Position numbers and translations under genes: made by a program. Shown here in pieces: positions 33,186 to 42,424 of a stretch of DNA of 48,875 nt. Under the pieces are notes generated by a model that was not told the DNA's origin, searched no databases, and saw only the letters and a list, made by a program, of their open reading frames with translations. Positions within the stretch are counted from its first letter, which is position 1, and every line of letters starts with the position of its first letter. Source of the stretch: Acidimicrobiia bacterium (GTDB lineage: Bacteria; Actinomycetota; Acidimicrobiia; Acidimicrobiales; MedAcidi-G1); assembly GCA_015658775.1 (NCBI GenBank), contig DQOF01000143.1, positions 1 to 48,875 of the forward strand, in the 5' to 3' direction.

Positions 33186-34527
33186 CCGGGCTCCGCCCGG
33201 GACATGCAACCGCGCAGAACAGGGCGCAGGCCACGAACACGACGGCCATGAAGGTCCAGGCCCGGTCGAAGGCGACCAGCGGACCGCTGGCCGCCGACGA
33301 GCTGAAGACGGCTATCGCGATCGACACTCCCGAGGCCATCCCGAGCGACGACCCCATCCGCAACGACGCGCTGGCCGTCCCGAACCGGGCCGGGGGAACC
33401 TCACTGAGTCCCAGGGACGAGAAAGTGGCAAACGAACAGGCCACCCCGATCCCCAGGAACATCTGTGCGGGGAGAACGGTGACCAGGTAGGGCGAGTCCA
33501 TGGTTACCCGCCAGAGCAGCCAGGCCGGACAGCAGGCCGCGGACAGGCTGCCGACCACCAACAGGTTCCTGTGCCCGACACGGTCGGCGATCGAGCCGAC
33601 CGGACCACCCATAAGGGCGGCCAGGGCCGGACCGGGCACGACGCCGAATCCGGCAGCCAGCACCGACCACCCCCACAGCTCCTGGAGCAGCAGGGTGTTG
33701 AACAGGATCGTGGCTATGAACGCCGTGGAGAAGAAGGTCTGGCCGCCGGCAGCGGACCAGAACGAGCGGATCCTGAAGAGCGAGAGGTCCAACAGGGGGC
33801 TGGGGTGTGTGGTCGACCGGACGAACAGCAGGATGACCAGGAGCAGTCCCGCTGCGGCGGTGCCGAGCGTGGGACCTGACAGGTATCCCCACTGCTCGCC
33901 CTGGACCACGGCCAACAGGACCAACGCCACGCCGACCGTTCCCGCCGGCACACCTATCAGGTCGAAGCCGCCGGTCGCGTCGGGGTCCCTGCTCTCGTGC
34001 ACGAACCTGGGGGTGATCGCCAGGATGAGGATCCCGATCGGGACGTTGATCAGGAACACCCACCGCCAGGAGAGCACGTCGATGAGGACGGCTCCGATCG
34101 ACGGCCCGATGGCCGCCCCCAGGGCCGCCGACGCCCCCCAGATGCCGATGACCATCGAGCGGCGCTCCTTTGGGAACACCGGCAGGACCATGGACAACGA
34201 TGCAGGGCTCAGGATCGAGCCACCTATCCCCTGGAGCACGCGAGCGCTGATCAACCAGGCCGGTCCGGTTGCCAGCCCCGAGAGGAGCGAGCCGACCATG
34301 AACACTGCGACGCCGATCATGAACAGGCGCCTGCGGCCCTTCTGGTCGGCCAGCCGGCCGGCCAGGAGCAGGAACGCCCCGACGGCGATGGAGTAGCCGG
34401 AGAGGATCCACGAGAGTCCCGATGCCGAAGCGCCCAGGTCCCGCCTGATCGAGGGGAAGGCGACGTTCACGACCGAGACGTCGATGACGGTCAGGAGGGC
34501 CGCCAGGGTGGACACGGCCAAGGCCAT
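33163..34527 (-). CDS. MFS transporter, DHA2 (14-helix drug/H+ antiporter) type
   Basis: A 454-residue integral membrane protein with many hydrophobic helices and classic DHA2 features: VIDVSVVNVAFPSIRRDLG in the first helix, GRLADQKGRRRLFMIG (loop 2-3 motif A), RVLQGIGGSILSPAS (motif B) and WRWVFLINVPIG (motif C region). It is probably a proton-driven exporter, of unknown substrate. The start may lie slightly upstream; ATG 34527 begins inside the first helix region. It overlaps the P450 gene tail-to-tail, which may be coincidence. Confidence 0.88.
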   Translation of the reverse strand: MALAVSTLAALLTVIDVSVVNVAFPSIRRDLGASASGLSWILSGYSIAVGAFLLLAGRLADQKGRRRLFMIGVAVFMVGSLLSGLATGPAWLISARVLQGIGGSILSPASLSMVLPVFPKERRSMVIGIWGASAALGAAIGPSIGAVLIDVLSWRWVFLINVPIGILILAITPRFVHESRDPDATGGFDLIGVPAGTVGVALVLLAVVQGEQWGYLSGPTLGTAAAGLLLVILLFVRSTTHPSPLLDLSLFRIRSFWSAAGGQTFFSTAFIATILFNTLLLQELWGWSVLAAGFGVVPGPALAALMGGPVGSIADRVGHRNLLVVGSLSAACCPAWLLWRVTMDSPYLVTVLPAQMFLGIGVACSFATFSSLGLSEVPPARFGTASASLRMGSSLGMASGVSIAIAVFSSSAASGPLVAFDRAWTFMAVVFVACALFCAVACPGRSPVRPPSPG

Positions 34528-34653
34528 CCAGGCCCGTCGGTCAACCCGGAGGTCCTCCCGCCGGTGAGCCTCGGTGCTGTAGTCCGTACTAATCAGCCCA
34601 CGCTAGGGGGGCGTGCCCCGGCAGGCCCACTGGGGCGGTCGGGAGGCCGGAGG

Positions 34654-34693
34654 CCGGGCGGCCCGAACCCGTAGGACAGGTCGGACCGCCCGG
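34654..34693 (-). terminator. Hairpin after the pyrimidine-catabolism/ABC operon
   Basis: CCGGGCGG (34654-34661) and CCGCCCGG (34686-34693) form an eight-pair GC stem around a 24-base loop, just downstream of the last gene of the long minus-strand operon. There is no T-run, so intrinsic termination is unproven. Confidence 0.4.
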
Positions 34694-34714
34694 TTCACCC
34701 GGAGAGGTCGGCTG

Positions 34715-35839
34715 CTACTCGCCGCCGGGGTTCAACTTGACGGTGGTGGCCCGCCAGTTCTGGCCGGTGGTGTCCATGCCCCGGCCGTTCAGGATGTCGA
34801 GGGCCGCCGCAGCGTAGGTGGTTGTGTACGCCCCGCTGTCCGGAGCCGCCGCCAGGATCGACTCGCTGGTCGACACGTCGATGGTCTGGTCCCAGAGGCC
34901 GGTGGCCATCATGCCCACGCCGTCGGGTGACGGCCAGATGAGGCCGTTGATCTCGTTCATCTGCCAGGTCTGGTGCGACTCACCCAGCGCAGAACCGTTG
35001 GCGAGGACGATGTCGACGCAACTGGCGCTGTTGTCGCGGCAGTACGCCCAACCCTCGAGCGAACCGGCGACGAAACGGGTCGTGACGTCGGCGTAGTCGT
35101 CGTCACCGGCCAGCCTGGCTCCGTCAGCCCAGATGGCGTCCTGGAGCATCGCCGTTCCCACGTCGTTCCAGTCGATGACCGAGAGGTCGGAGGCCTGGTA
35201 GAGCGCACCCGTTGCCGGGTTGGTCGCCTCCAGGACCTGTGCGTACTCGTTGTAGATCATCGCCTGGGCTGCGTCGATCTCTCCAGTCAGCAGGGCCAGC
35301 ATGTCGAAGCTCTGCTGGACCAGCGTGTAGTCGGAGCTCGGGTCGAGGCCCGCCTGGCGGGAGCCGGCGAGGAGCTCGAACTCGTTGCCCCAGCCCCAGT
35401 TGCCCACCACCTTGCCTGCAAGGTCGGCTGGGCTGTTGATGCCTGAATCGGCCCAGGAGACCTGGAGCGTTCCGGACCGCTGGAATATCTGGGCCACGTT
35501 GACGATGTCCATGCCACCCTCGCGTGACACGAGTGCCTTCGGCACCCAGGACACGGCAAAGTCCGTAGCACCCGATGCCAACTGCTGCTGTGGAACGATG
35601 TCGACGCCACCCTCACGGATCGTCACGTCCAGGCAGAACCTGTTGTAGATCCCCTGGTCGACCGCCGCGAAGTAGCCCGCGAACTGGGCCTGGGTGACCC
35701 ACTGCAACTGCAGGCTGACGGCGTCGACCGAATCACAGTCGCCGGTTCCCACCGCAGCGTCTTCAGACCCGCAGGCTGCGGTGACGAGGGTCATCGCCAT
35801 CACCAGCCCCAGGATCCGGGTTGTCCATGGTCTGTTCAT
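34715..35839 (-). CDS. ABC transporter substrate-binding lipoprotein, THI5/NMT1 family
   Basis: A 374-residue exported binding protein with a lipoprotein signal peptide (MNRPWTTRILGLVMAMTL, lipobox LVTAAC with Cys at 23). The mature part is NMT1/THI5-like: LQLQWVTQAQFAGYFAAVDQGIY, IVPQQQLASGATDFAVSW, GKVVGNWGWGNEFE and AMIYNEYAQV. The family binds pyrimidines, thiamine precursors, riboflavin or related compounds and aromatic sulfonates. Here, in an operon with dihydropyrimidinase and beta-ureidopropionase, a pyrimidine-like ligand is most likely. GGGAGG precedes the ATG, which overlaps the permease stop (ATGA). Confidence 0.88.
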   Translation of the reverse strand: MNRPWTTRILGLVMAMTLVTAACGSEDAAVGTGDCDSVDAVSLQLQWVTQAQFAGYFAAVDQGIYNRFCLDVTIREGGVDIVPQQQLASGATDFAVSWVPKALVSREGGMDIVNVAQIFQRSGTLQVSWADSGINSPADLAGKVVGNWGWGNEFELLAGSRQAGLDPSSDYTLVQQSFDMLALLTGEIDAAQAMIYNEYAQVLEATNPATGALYQASDLSVIDWNDVGTAMLQDAIWADGARLAGDDDYADVTTRFVAGSLEGWAYCRDNSASCVDIVLANGSALGESHQTWQMNEINGLIWPSPDGVGMMATGLWDQTIDVSTSESILAAAPDSGAYTTTYAAAALDILNGRGMDTTGQNWRATTVKLNPGGE

Positions 35840-36651
35840 TGTTCCCTCCCGGGTGTGTTGTTGTGGTCACTGCCCCCCACGGCGAGGCGCCAGGGCATGC
35901 TGACACGCTCGACCAGCAGGGCTGCAGCGAACAGGGCCAGGCCGACAACCGACGCTACCGCAATTGCGGCCCAGGCGACGTCGTACCTCGCGAATGCGGC
36001 GTTCGATGTGATCACGTTGCCGATGCGGTCCTGGGGGCCGCCGAAGTACTCGGCGACGATGGCTGCGATAACCGACAGCGGAGCCACGACCCTGAGGGCG
36101 TTGGCGAAGAACGGCAGGGCGTTGGGAATCCGGACCTCGCGCATAATGGTCCACTCCCCGGAGGCGTAGGAGCGCATCAGCTCGATCTCGTCGGGATGAA
36201 CCTCTGTCAGCCCCCTGGCCGTGTTGATGAACACGGGGAAGAACACCACAGCCATCACGACGGCCTGGTTGCTGAGCGTGCCGGTGATGCCGAACCAGGC
36301 GTTGAAGATTGGAGCCAGGGCCACTATCGGCGTGGCGTTCACGGCGACGGCCATAGGGGTCAGGCCCTCGTTCAGCATCCGGAACCGGGTCGTGAAGAAC
36401 GCCATCACCACACCCACCAGGACCCCGACCAGCAGGCCGCTCACCGCTATCCGGCCGGTCTCCCAGCCGGCGTGGCGAAGAACCGGCCACTCCCTGGTCA
36501 GCTCGGCCCAGATCGAGGTGGGTTTCGGCAGCAGGAACTCGCTGATGCCCAACACCCGCACCGCGCCCTCCCAGAGCACGAAGCCCGAGACCCCGACGAC
36601 CAGCGCAGGACCGAGGGCCCGGAGGCGCCTGACGGTGTCGCCGAGGTTCAT
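35836..36651 (-). CDS. ABC transporter permease (BPD type), copy 1
   Basis: A 271-residue inner membrane permease with about six helices and the EAA-like loop (ELMRSYASGEWTIMREVRIPNALPFFANALRV, seen at about 155-190). This is the TauC/SsuC/ThiX-type fold that pairs with NMT1-like binding proteins. It is translationally coupled on both sides: its ATG overlaps the ATPase stop, and its stop overlaps the binding-protein start. It probably forms a heterodimer with the second permease at 37448-38314. Confidence 0.9.
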   Translation of the reverse strand: MNLGDTVRRLRALGPALVVGVSGFVLWEGAVRVLGISEFLLPKPTSIWAELTREWPVLRHAGWETGRIAVSGLLVGVLVGVVMAFFTTRFRMLNEGLTPMAVAVNATPIVALAPIFNAWFGITGTLSNQAVVMAVVFFPVFINTARGLTEVHPDEIELMRSYASGEWTIMREVRIPNALPFFANALRVVAPLSVIAAIVAEYFGGPQDRIGNVITSNAAFARYDVAWAAIAVASVVGLALFAAALLVERVSMPWRLAVGGSDHNNTPGREQ

Positions 36652-37451
36652 TCAGTGCCCCCGACAGACCGCAACGCCTCCCGGATGACGGTGGCCATCG
36701 CGAAGAACTCCGGGTCCTCCCTGGTGTCGGGAGTCCGCTCACCGAGGTCTATGTCGATGACCGAGTGGATCCGACCCGGCCGCGGCGACAGCACCACGAC
36801 CCGGTTGGAGAGGAACGCAGCCTCGGAGATCGAGTGGGTGACGAACACGACGGTGGTGTCGGTCTCGCCCCAGATACGCAGCAACTCACCCTGCATGTAC
36901 TCCCGGGTCATCTCGTCCAGCGCACCGAACGGCTCGTCCATCAGCAGCAATCGGGGTTCGAAGGACAGGGCGCGGGCTATCGACACCCTCTGCTGCATTC
37001 CCCCCGAGAGCTGGCGAGGGTAGTGGTCGCCGAACCCGTCCAACTCGACCAGGTCCAGCATCTCGGCGGAACGGGCCGACCTGTCGGCCCTGGACCACCC
37101 GCGCAACTCCAGCGGGAGCTCGATGTTGGCCCTCACCCTGCGCCAGTCGAACAACCCGGCGTGCTGGAAGACCATCCCGTAGTCCTGGTCCATCCGGGCC
37201 TCGTGGGCCGACTTGCCGAAGACCGACACGGTGCCGACCGTAGGCGTCAACAGGTCGCCGATGAGCCGGAGCAGGGTCGACTTGCCGCAGCCGGACGGCC
37301 CGATCAGGGTCACGAACTCGCCGGCCCGGATCGTGAGGTCGATGCCCGTCAGGGCGGCCACCTCGCCGGCACTACCAGCGTTGAACACCATTGCGACCCC
37401 GTCGATGACCGCCGCAGCGTCGTCGGCCTGCCTGGCGGCGTCTGCGCTCAC
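36648..37451 (-). CDS. ABC transporter ATP-binding protein (nitrate/taurine/pyrimidine type)
   Basis: A 267-residue ATPase with Walker A GPSGCGKST (residues 51-59), Q-loop VFQHAGLF, signature LSGGMQQR, Walker B LLLMDEPFGALD and switch His in FVTHS. This is the SsuB/TauB subfamily that serves NMT1-type importers. Start taken at GTG 37451, overlapping the second permease stop as GTGA; the longer open frame upstream is noncoding in character and lies inside that permease. Confidence 0.92.
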   Translation of the reverse strand: MSADAARQADDAAAVIDGVAMVFNAGSAGEVAALTGIDLTIRAGEFVTLIGPSGCGKSTLLRLIGDLLTPTVGTVSVFGKSAHEARMDQDYGMVFQHAGLFDWRRVRANIELPLELRGWSRADRSARSAEMLDLVELDGFGDHYPRQLSGGMQQRVSIARALSFEPRLLLMDEPFGALDEMTREYMQGELLRIWGETDTTVVFVTHSISEAAFLSNRVVVLSPRPGRIHSVIDIDLGERTPDTREDPEFFAMATVIREALRSVGGTE

Positions 37452-38314
37452 ACCGCCGCCTCTCCGGTCCGACGAAGGACCAGCCGTTCGACCAGGCTGA
37501 TCAGGCCGAAGACGGCCAGGCCCAGGAACGCTGCTCCTATGACCGAGGCGTAGAGCCGCTCTGGCCATACGGCATACCGCTGGGCGAACTCCAGGATGGC
37601 GCGACCCAGACCGGTCTTGGTACCGATCGAGATCTCTCCGACGATCGCGCCCACCACGCTCAGCGTGGCTGCGATCTTGAACGCCGGAAACAGGTAAGGG
37701 CGAGCGGCCGGCAGCCGCAACTTCACGAGGGTGGAACTCCACGGTGCCGCATAGGACCGCATGAGCTCGACGTGCGCTGCGTCGGGAGACTGCAGACCGC
37801 GCAGGGCGCTGACTGCCACCGGGAAGAAGGTGAGGTAGGTGGATATGAGCGAGATGCTGACTATGTCAGGCAGGTCCTGTTGACGCCCCCAGGTGACCAC
37901 GATGGGAGCCAGGGCGATGAGGGGCACGGTCTGCGACACGTTGATCCACGGGAGCAGGCCCCGTTCGGCGACGCGCCATCGCAACATCAGCACAGCCAGG
38001 GCCAGGCCAATGGACGATCCCAGGAAGAACCCGATGGACGCCTCCTGGAACGTGAACCAGGCCTTTTTGAGGAGGAAGACGCTGAGCGGAAGGGTGGAAC
38101 GGCCGTCCCGGATGTCCGAGAACAACTCGCCCACGATGTCGGCGGCCGGGGGCATGATGATGTCATCGGTGGAGACCGGCAACTCGATGCCCGTACCGGG
38201 CCAGCGGTTGTCGGTCTGCCGGCCCATCCACCTGTAGCCCTCCCAGAGGATGACGAGGAGAACAACCGCGGCAACCACGGTCAACGCCATGCGAAGCGCC
38301 CTGCCGACGTTCAC
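37448..38314 (-). CDS. ABC transporter permease (BPD type), copy 2
   Basis: A 288-residue permease with a first helix at about 10-25, a periplasmic segment (IELPVSTDDIIMPP) and the permease core including FFLGSSIGLALAVLM and the EAA-like loop VELMRSYAAPWSSTLVKLRLP. Start taken at GTG 38314, which overlaps the dehydrogenase stop (GTGA). It is the second, divergent permease of the same importer, so the transmembrane unit is probably a heterodimer. Confidence 0.88.
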   Translation of the reverse strand: MNVGRALRMALTVVAAVVLLVILWEGYRWMGRQTDNRWPGTGIELPVSTDDIIMPPAADIVGELFSDIRDGRSTLPLSVFLLKKAWFTFQEASIGFFLGSSIGLALAVLMLRWRVAERGLLPWINVSQTVPLIALAPIVVTWGRQQDLPDIVSISLISTYLTFFPVAVSALRGLQSPDAAHVELMRSYAAPWSSTLVKLRLPAARPYLFPAFKIAATLSVVGAIVGEISIGTKTGLGRAILEFAQRYAVWPERLYASVIGAAFLGLAVFGLISLVERLVLRRTGEAAV

Positions 38315-39240
38315 CGCTGGGCACCCCCATCGGGCTCGTGGACCGCGGCCTGTCCACCTTTCCCCGAAGTCCCCGGTGCGAACCGGCGCTGTCTCTCCAT
38401 CAGGCTGCACCAGTCCCACCCGGCTCCCCCCATTGCGTCGACGTCGGCCAGGAACTGGCCGACGAGCGCGGTGACCGGAAGGGAGACGCCCATCGCGGAC
38501 GCCTCGTCCAGAACAAGCCCGATGTCTTTTCGCATCAGGGCGGTCGAGAACCCGAAGTCGTAGTCACCCTCGTGCATCTTGTCGGCCCGGTTCTCCATCT
38601 GCCACGAGGTGGATGATCCCTGGAGCATCGCCTGAACCACGTCCTCTACATCCAGCCCAGCCCTGGCGGCGAAGTCGAGACCCTCGGCAAGCGCCTGGCA
38701 GAGTCCGACGACACAGATCTGGTTCGTCATCTTGGTCAGCTGGCCCGCACCCGACACGCCCATGTGCCGCACCCGTGATGCGTAGGCCTCGACCAGCGGC
38801 TCGGCCCTGGCGAACGCACCTTCATCGCCTCCGACCATCACCGTGAGCGCTCCCCTACGGGCACCATCGACACCGCCTGAGACCGGCGCATCCAGGAAGT
38901 GTGCGCCGACCGCTGACACCCGGTCTCCGATCTCCCGCGCGATCCGGGCAGAAGTGGTCGAGTGGTCGACCCATATCGCCTGATCCGCGATCACAGGCAC
39001 CAGGTCGTCGGCTACCGCCAGCAACTCCCGGTCCGACGGGAGCGAGGTGACGACGAAGTCTGCGTCAGCGACCGCTGTCGTCACCGAGTCGGCCGCCCCG
39101 GCTCCGTGTTCAGCCACCCACCGACGCCCGAGGTCCTCGACGATGTCGAAGACGACAAGATCATGGGAATCGTCGTGAGCCGCCAGATGCCCGGCGATAT
39201 GCCAGCCCATGCGTCCGAGGCCGAGACAAGCGATCCTCAT
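38311..39240 (-). CDS. 3-hydroxyisobutyrate dehydrogenase-like NAD(P) oxidoreductase
   Basis: A 309-residue beta-hydroxyacid dehydrogenase: GLGRMGWHIAGHL for the cofactor, the substrate motif FLDAPVSGG, the catalytic-Lys segment GQLTKMTNQI, and a helical C-terminal domain with KDIGLVLDEA. In this operon it could interconvert malonate semialdehyde with 3-hydroxypropionate, or methylmalonate semialdehyde with 3-hydroxyisobutyrate, the carbon skeletons left from uracil and thymine. It lies between the DUF1185 gene and the importer genes. Confidence 0.85.
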   Translation of the reverse strand: MRIACLGLGRMGWHIAGHLAAHDDSHDLVVFDIVEDLGRRWVAEHGAGAADSVTTAVADADFVVTSLPSDRELLAVADDLVPVIADQAIWVDHSTTSARIAREIGDRVSAVGAHFLDAPVSGGVDGARRGALTVMVGGDEGAFARAEPLVEAYASRVRHMGVSGAGQLTKMTNQICVVGLCQALAEGLDFAARAGLDVEDVVQAMLQGSSTSWQMENRADKMHEGDYDFGFSTALMRKDIGLVLDEASAMGVSLPVTALVGQFLADVDAMGGAGWDWCSLMERQRRFAPGTSGKGGQAAVHEPDGGAQR

Positions 39241-39833
39241 GCCGGGACTCCGGGCTGACCACGGTCACCGAGGTCGAAGCCCCCGGCCAGGCGGGCGTTG
39301 ACCCGCCCTCCGATGGACATGGCCAGTATGAGCACCAACTCGTCTGCGCGCGGTGCGTCGTGTACCCCCACCTCGATGGCGTCGTAGTGACTCCCCACAT
39401 AGGACCATTCGAGGTGCGTCAGAGGCACGTCGAGCCTTGCTCCAGGTGGCCCGACCTTCTTGGTGGACGGGACGATGGCTTCGCCTCTGCCGAGAGCGAC
39501 CCGCATCCCGCCGCCCCCGGGGATGTGCCACATGGCGCCGTGTTCGATCTCACCAGCCGCTCCGACGATCGCCCCCTTGCCGTAGCCGTCGATGACATCA
39601 GGACCACCGCCCATGTGGCTGATGAGCAGCTCGCCGAGTTGCTCGCCCAACCTGCGGAGTTCCTCCGCGGCCGGGCTGAGGTCCTCGACGTAGCAGCCCA
39701 CGAACGGATTGTTCACAACGGCGGCAACGGCACCCCTCACCCGGGGTCCGTCCGGTGTGGGGCCGAACTCATGGTGGGTGTCCTCGACCGACACACAGAC
39801 CTTCCGTGTCGTGAACAACGGGGCGGCGTCCAT
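39237..39833 (-). CDS. DUF1185 ('amino acid synthesis') family protein
   Basis: A 198-residue protein of the PF06684/DUF1185 family: VNNPFVGCYVEDL, GKGAIVGAAGEIEHGAMWH, GRGEAIVPSTKKVGPPGARLDVPL. The fold is known from structural genomics, but the function is not established. Start chosen at ATG 39833, four bases after the LLM gene stop; the upstream frame lies inside that gene. Its fixed place in a pyrimidine-type operon suggests a hydrolase, isomerase or tautomerase step, which is inference. Confidence 0.85.
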   Translation of the reverse strand: MDAAPLFTTRKVCVSVEDTHHEFGPTPDGPRVRGAVAAVVNNPFVGCYVEDLSPAAEELRRLGEQLGELLISHMGGGPDVIDGYGKGAIVGAAGEIEHGAMWHIPGGGGMRVALGRGEAIVPSTKKVGPPGARLDVPLTHLEWSYVGSHYDAIEVGVHDAPRADELVLILAMSIGGRVNARLAGGFDLGDRGQPGVPA

Positions 39834-39837
39834 GCCC

Positions 39838-40842
39838 CTAACCGCCCACCAGGACCGGGATGATCCCCAGGCCGTAGGCATCCAGCGTCTCGTCCTTCTG
39901 ATCGTGCATCAGGTAGATGGCGAACTGGTCGACACCGAGGGCACGCAGTTCCTCAAGGCGTTCGACGTGGGCCGACTCGGGGCCGAGGATGCAGAACCTG
40001 TCGATGATCTCGTCCGGCACGAAGTCGGTGTGCTCGGCTCCCGCACGACCGTGGTCGCTGTAGTCGTATCCCCTGCGGCCCTCGATGTAGTCGGTGAGGG
40101 CTGCCGGAACGGAGACGCCGTCCGTGCCGTAACGGGTGACAAGGTCGGCCACGTGGTTGCCGACCATGCCACCGAACCACCTGACCTGGTCGCGCTGGTG
40201 GGCGATGTCGTCGCCCACGTACGCCGGGGCGACGACGCAGATGTAGAGGTCGTCGGGGTCGCGCCCCGCCTCCTCGGCCGCCGAACGCACCGCCCCGATG
40301 GTCCACGCTGCGATCTGCGGGTCGGCCAGCTGCAGGATGAACCCGTCGGCGACCCGGCCGCAGAGGGCCAGTGCCTTCGGTCCGTACCCGGCCATCCAGA
40401 TCGGCAGGGAACCACCGGTGCGCCATGGGAACGTCTGGCGGGTGCCGTTGTAGTCGACCTCACCGCCCTCGGCGAGGCCCTTGATGACGCCCATGGCCTC
40501 CTCGAGGGTGGCCAGGTTGCACGGCGAACGGCCGATCACCCGCATGGCCGAGTCGCCCCGACCGATTCCACAGACCGTGCGCTCGCCGTACATGTCGTTG
40601 AGGGTGGCGAACACCGACGCAGTCACGGTCCAGTCGCGGGTACCCGGGTTGGTGACCATCGTGCCAACGGTCATGTGGTCAGTGGTCGCCAGCATCTGGC
40701 TGTGGATGACGTACGGCTCCTGCCAGAGCACATGGCTGTCGAACGTGTAGGCGTACGTGAAGCCGAGGGCCTCGGCCCGCCTGGTCAGGTCCAGGACCCG
40801 CGAAGCCGGCGGATCGGTCTGCAGCACCACCCCGAAGTCCAT
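39838..40842 (-). CDS. LLM-class flavin-dependent oxidoreductase (F420_CPS_4-like)
   Basis: A 334-residue luciferase-like TIM-barrel protein: MDFGVVLQTDPP, RAEALGFTYAYTFDSHVLW, GTMVTNPGTRDWTVTASVFATLND, CGIGRGDSAMR and PIWMAGYGPKALAL. It resembles the CPS_4043-type family of putative F420- or FMN-dependent oxidoreductases that I associate with hydantoinase-type operons. RutA, which opens the uracil ring oxidatively, is also an LLM enzyme, but this operon otherwise encodes the reductive route. It could be the redox step that replaces the missing dihydropyrimidine dehydrogenase. Start chosen at ATG 40842, where the family N-terminus begins. Confidence 0.82.
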   Translation of the reverse strand: MDFGVVLQTDPPASRVLDLTRRAEALGFTYAYTFDSHVLWQEPYVIHSQMLATTDHMTVGTMVTNPGTRDWTVTASVFATLNDMYGERTVCGIGRGDSAMRVIGRSPCNLATLEEAMGVIKGLAEGGEVDYNGTRQTFPWRTGGSLPIWMAGYGPKALALCGRVADGFILQLADPQIAAWTIGAVRSAAEEAGRDPDDLYICVVAPAYVGDDIAHQRDQVRWFGGMVGNHVADLVTRYGTDGVSVPAALTDYIEGRRGYDYSDHGRAGAEHTDFVPDEIIDRFCILGPESAHVERLEELRALGVDQFAIYLMHDQKDETLDAYGLGIIPVLVGG

Positions 40843-40874
40843 CGTCTGGCCCTGTCTCCCGCCTGTCCGACCGG

Positions 40875-42362
40875 TCAGTCGTTCCTGGGGAAGCCCAGGT
40901 CGACGCTGCTGGTGGAGGGATCGGGCCACCGGCTGGTGATCACCTTGGGACGGGTGTAGAAGCGAATGCCCTCAGGCCCGTACATGGTCGTGTCGCCGAA
41001 GAACGAGTCGTTCCATCCGCCGAACGAGTGGTAGCCGACGGGCACGGGAATGGGAACGTTTATGCCCACCATGCCGGCCTCGGCATCCTGCTGGAACCGT
41101 CTGGCCGCCCCACCGTCACGGGTGAAGATCGCCGCTCCGTTGCCGTACGGGTTGTCGGCGATCATCCTTACCCCCTCCTCGTAGGTGTCGACGCGCACCA
41201 CGGAGAGCACCGGACCGAACACCTCGTCGCGGTACACCGCCATGTCGGTGGTCACCCGGTCGAGGAGCGACACGCCGAGGAAGAAGCCGTCGTTGTCGAA
41301 CACCTGATCACGGCCGTCGACCACCACCGTGGCGCCCTGTGCCGCACCGGACTCCACGTAGCCAGCCACCCGGTCGCGGTGCTCGGCCGTGATCAGAGGC
41401 CCCATCTCGGAGGCCGGATCGTCGCCGGGACCCACTACCAACTTCTCCATCCGGACCTTGATCGCGTCGACCAGCGGATCGGCGATCCCCCCGACGGCCA
41501 CTACCACGGAGACGGCCATGCAGCGCTCGCCTGCCGAGCCGTAGGCAGCGGAGACCGCTGCGTCGGCCGCGAGGCCCAGGTCGGCATCCGGTAGGACGAC
41601 CATGTGGTTCTTGGCGCCGCCGAGCGCCTGGATCCGCTTGCCGCTCGCCGTCCCGGTCGAGTACACGTACCGGGCTATCGGGGTGGACCCCACGAAGCTG
41701 ACTGCCCCCACGTCGGGGTGCTCGAGCAGGCGGTCGACGGCCACCTTGTCGCCGTTCACGAGGTTGACCACACCGGGTGGGAAGCCGGCCTCCTGGGCCA
41801 ACTCGACGATGAGCCGCGGGGCCGATGGATCCCGCTCGGACGGCTTCAGAATGAAGGTGTTGCCGCAGGCCACGGCATTGGGGAGCATCCACAGCGGAAC
41901 CATGGCCGGGAAGTTGAATGGCGTGATCCCGACGCACACCCCGATCGGCTGGCGCACGGTGTAGACGTCGACACCGGCGGAGGCCTGCTCGCTGTAGCGG
42001 CCCTCGAGAGCTTGGGCGAAGCCGCAGGCGAACTCGATGTTCTCGATGCCGCGGGCCACCTCGCCCCTGGCGTCGTCGGTGACCTTGCCGTGCTCCGCGG
42101 TGAGCCGGTCGGCTATATCGTCGGCGTGGTCCGACACCAGGTTGCGGAACTCGTAGAGCAGCTTCGTGCGCCGGGCGATCGACACGGTGCGCCACTCGCC
42201 GAACGCCGCCTTCGACGAGGCCACGGCGGCATCCACCTCCGCGACCGAGGCCAGGTCGACCCGGCCGGTCTGCTCGGCGGTGGCCGGGTTGAAGACCGCG
42301 CCGGTACAGCCCGAGGTGGACGCCAAGGCCCCACCGTCGATCAGGTGCTGGATCTGCTGCAT
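40875..42362 (-). CDS. mmsA: CoA-acylating methylmalonate-semialdehyde dehydrogenase
   Basis: A 495-residue aldehyde dehydrogenase of the MMSDH type: GVCVGITPFNFPAMVPLWMLP, ILKPSERDPSAP, FVGSTPIARYVY, GGAKNHMVVLPDADL, and catalytic Cys281 in AGERCMAVS, followed by INVPIPVPVGYHSFGG. It converts methylmalonate semialdehyde to propionyl-CoA or malonate semialdehyde to acetyl-CoA, releasing CO2. AGGAG precedes the ATG. In the operon it would finish thymine- or uracil-derived beta-amino acid breakdown after the aminotransferase. Confidence 0.9.
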   Translation of the reverse strand: MQQIQHLIDGGALASTSGCTGAVFNPATAEQTGRVDLASVAEVDAAVASSKAAFGEWRTVSIARRTKLLYEFRNLVSDHADDIADRLTAEHGKVTDDARGEVARGIENIEFACGFAQALEGRYSEQASAGVDVYTVRQPIGVCVGITPFNFPAMVPLWMLPNAVACGNTFILKPSERDPSAPRLIVELAQEAGFPPGVVNLVNGDKVAVDRLLEHPDVGAVSFVGSTPIARYVYSTGTASGKRIQALGGAKNHMVVLPDADLGLAADAAVSAAYGSAGERCMAVSVVVAVGGIADPLVDAIKVRMEKLVVGPGDDPASEMGPLITAEHRDRVAGYVESGAAQGATVVVDGRDQVFDNDGFFLGVSLLDRVTTDMAVYRDEVFGPVLSVVRVDTYEEGVRMIADNPYGNGAAIFTRDGGAARRFQQDAEAGMVGINVPIPVPVGYHSFGGWNDSFFGDTTMYGPEGIRFYTRPKVITSRWPDPSTSSVDLGFPRND

Positions 42363-42424
42363 GCCCACTCCTGGAGTTGGGGAAGGGAAGTAGGTGAAGG
42401 TGGCCGTCGGCGGTCCGGCGGCTG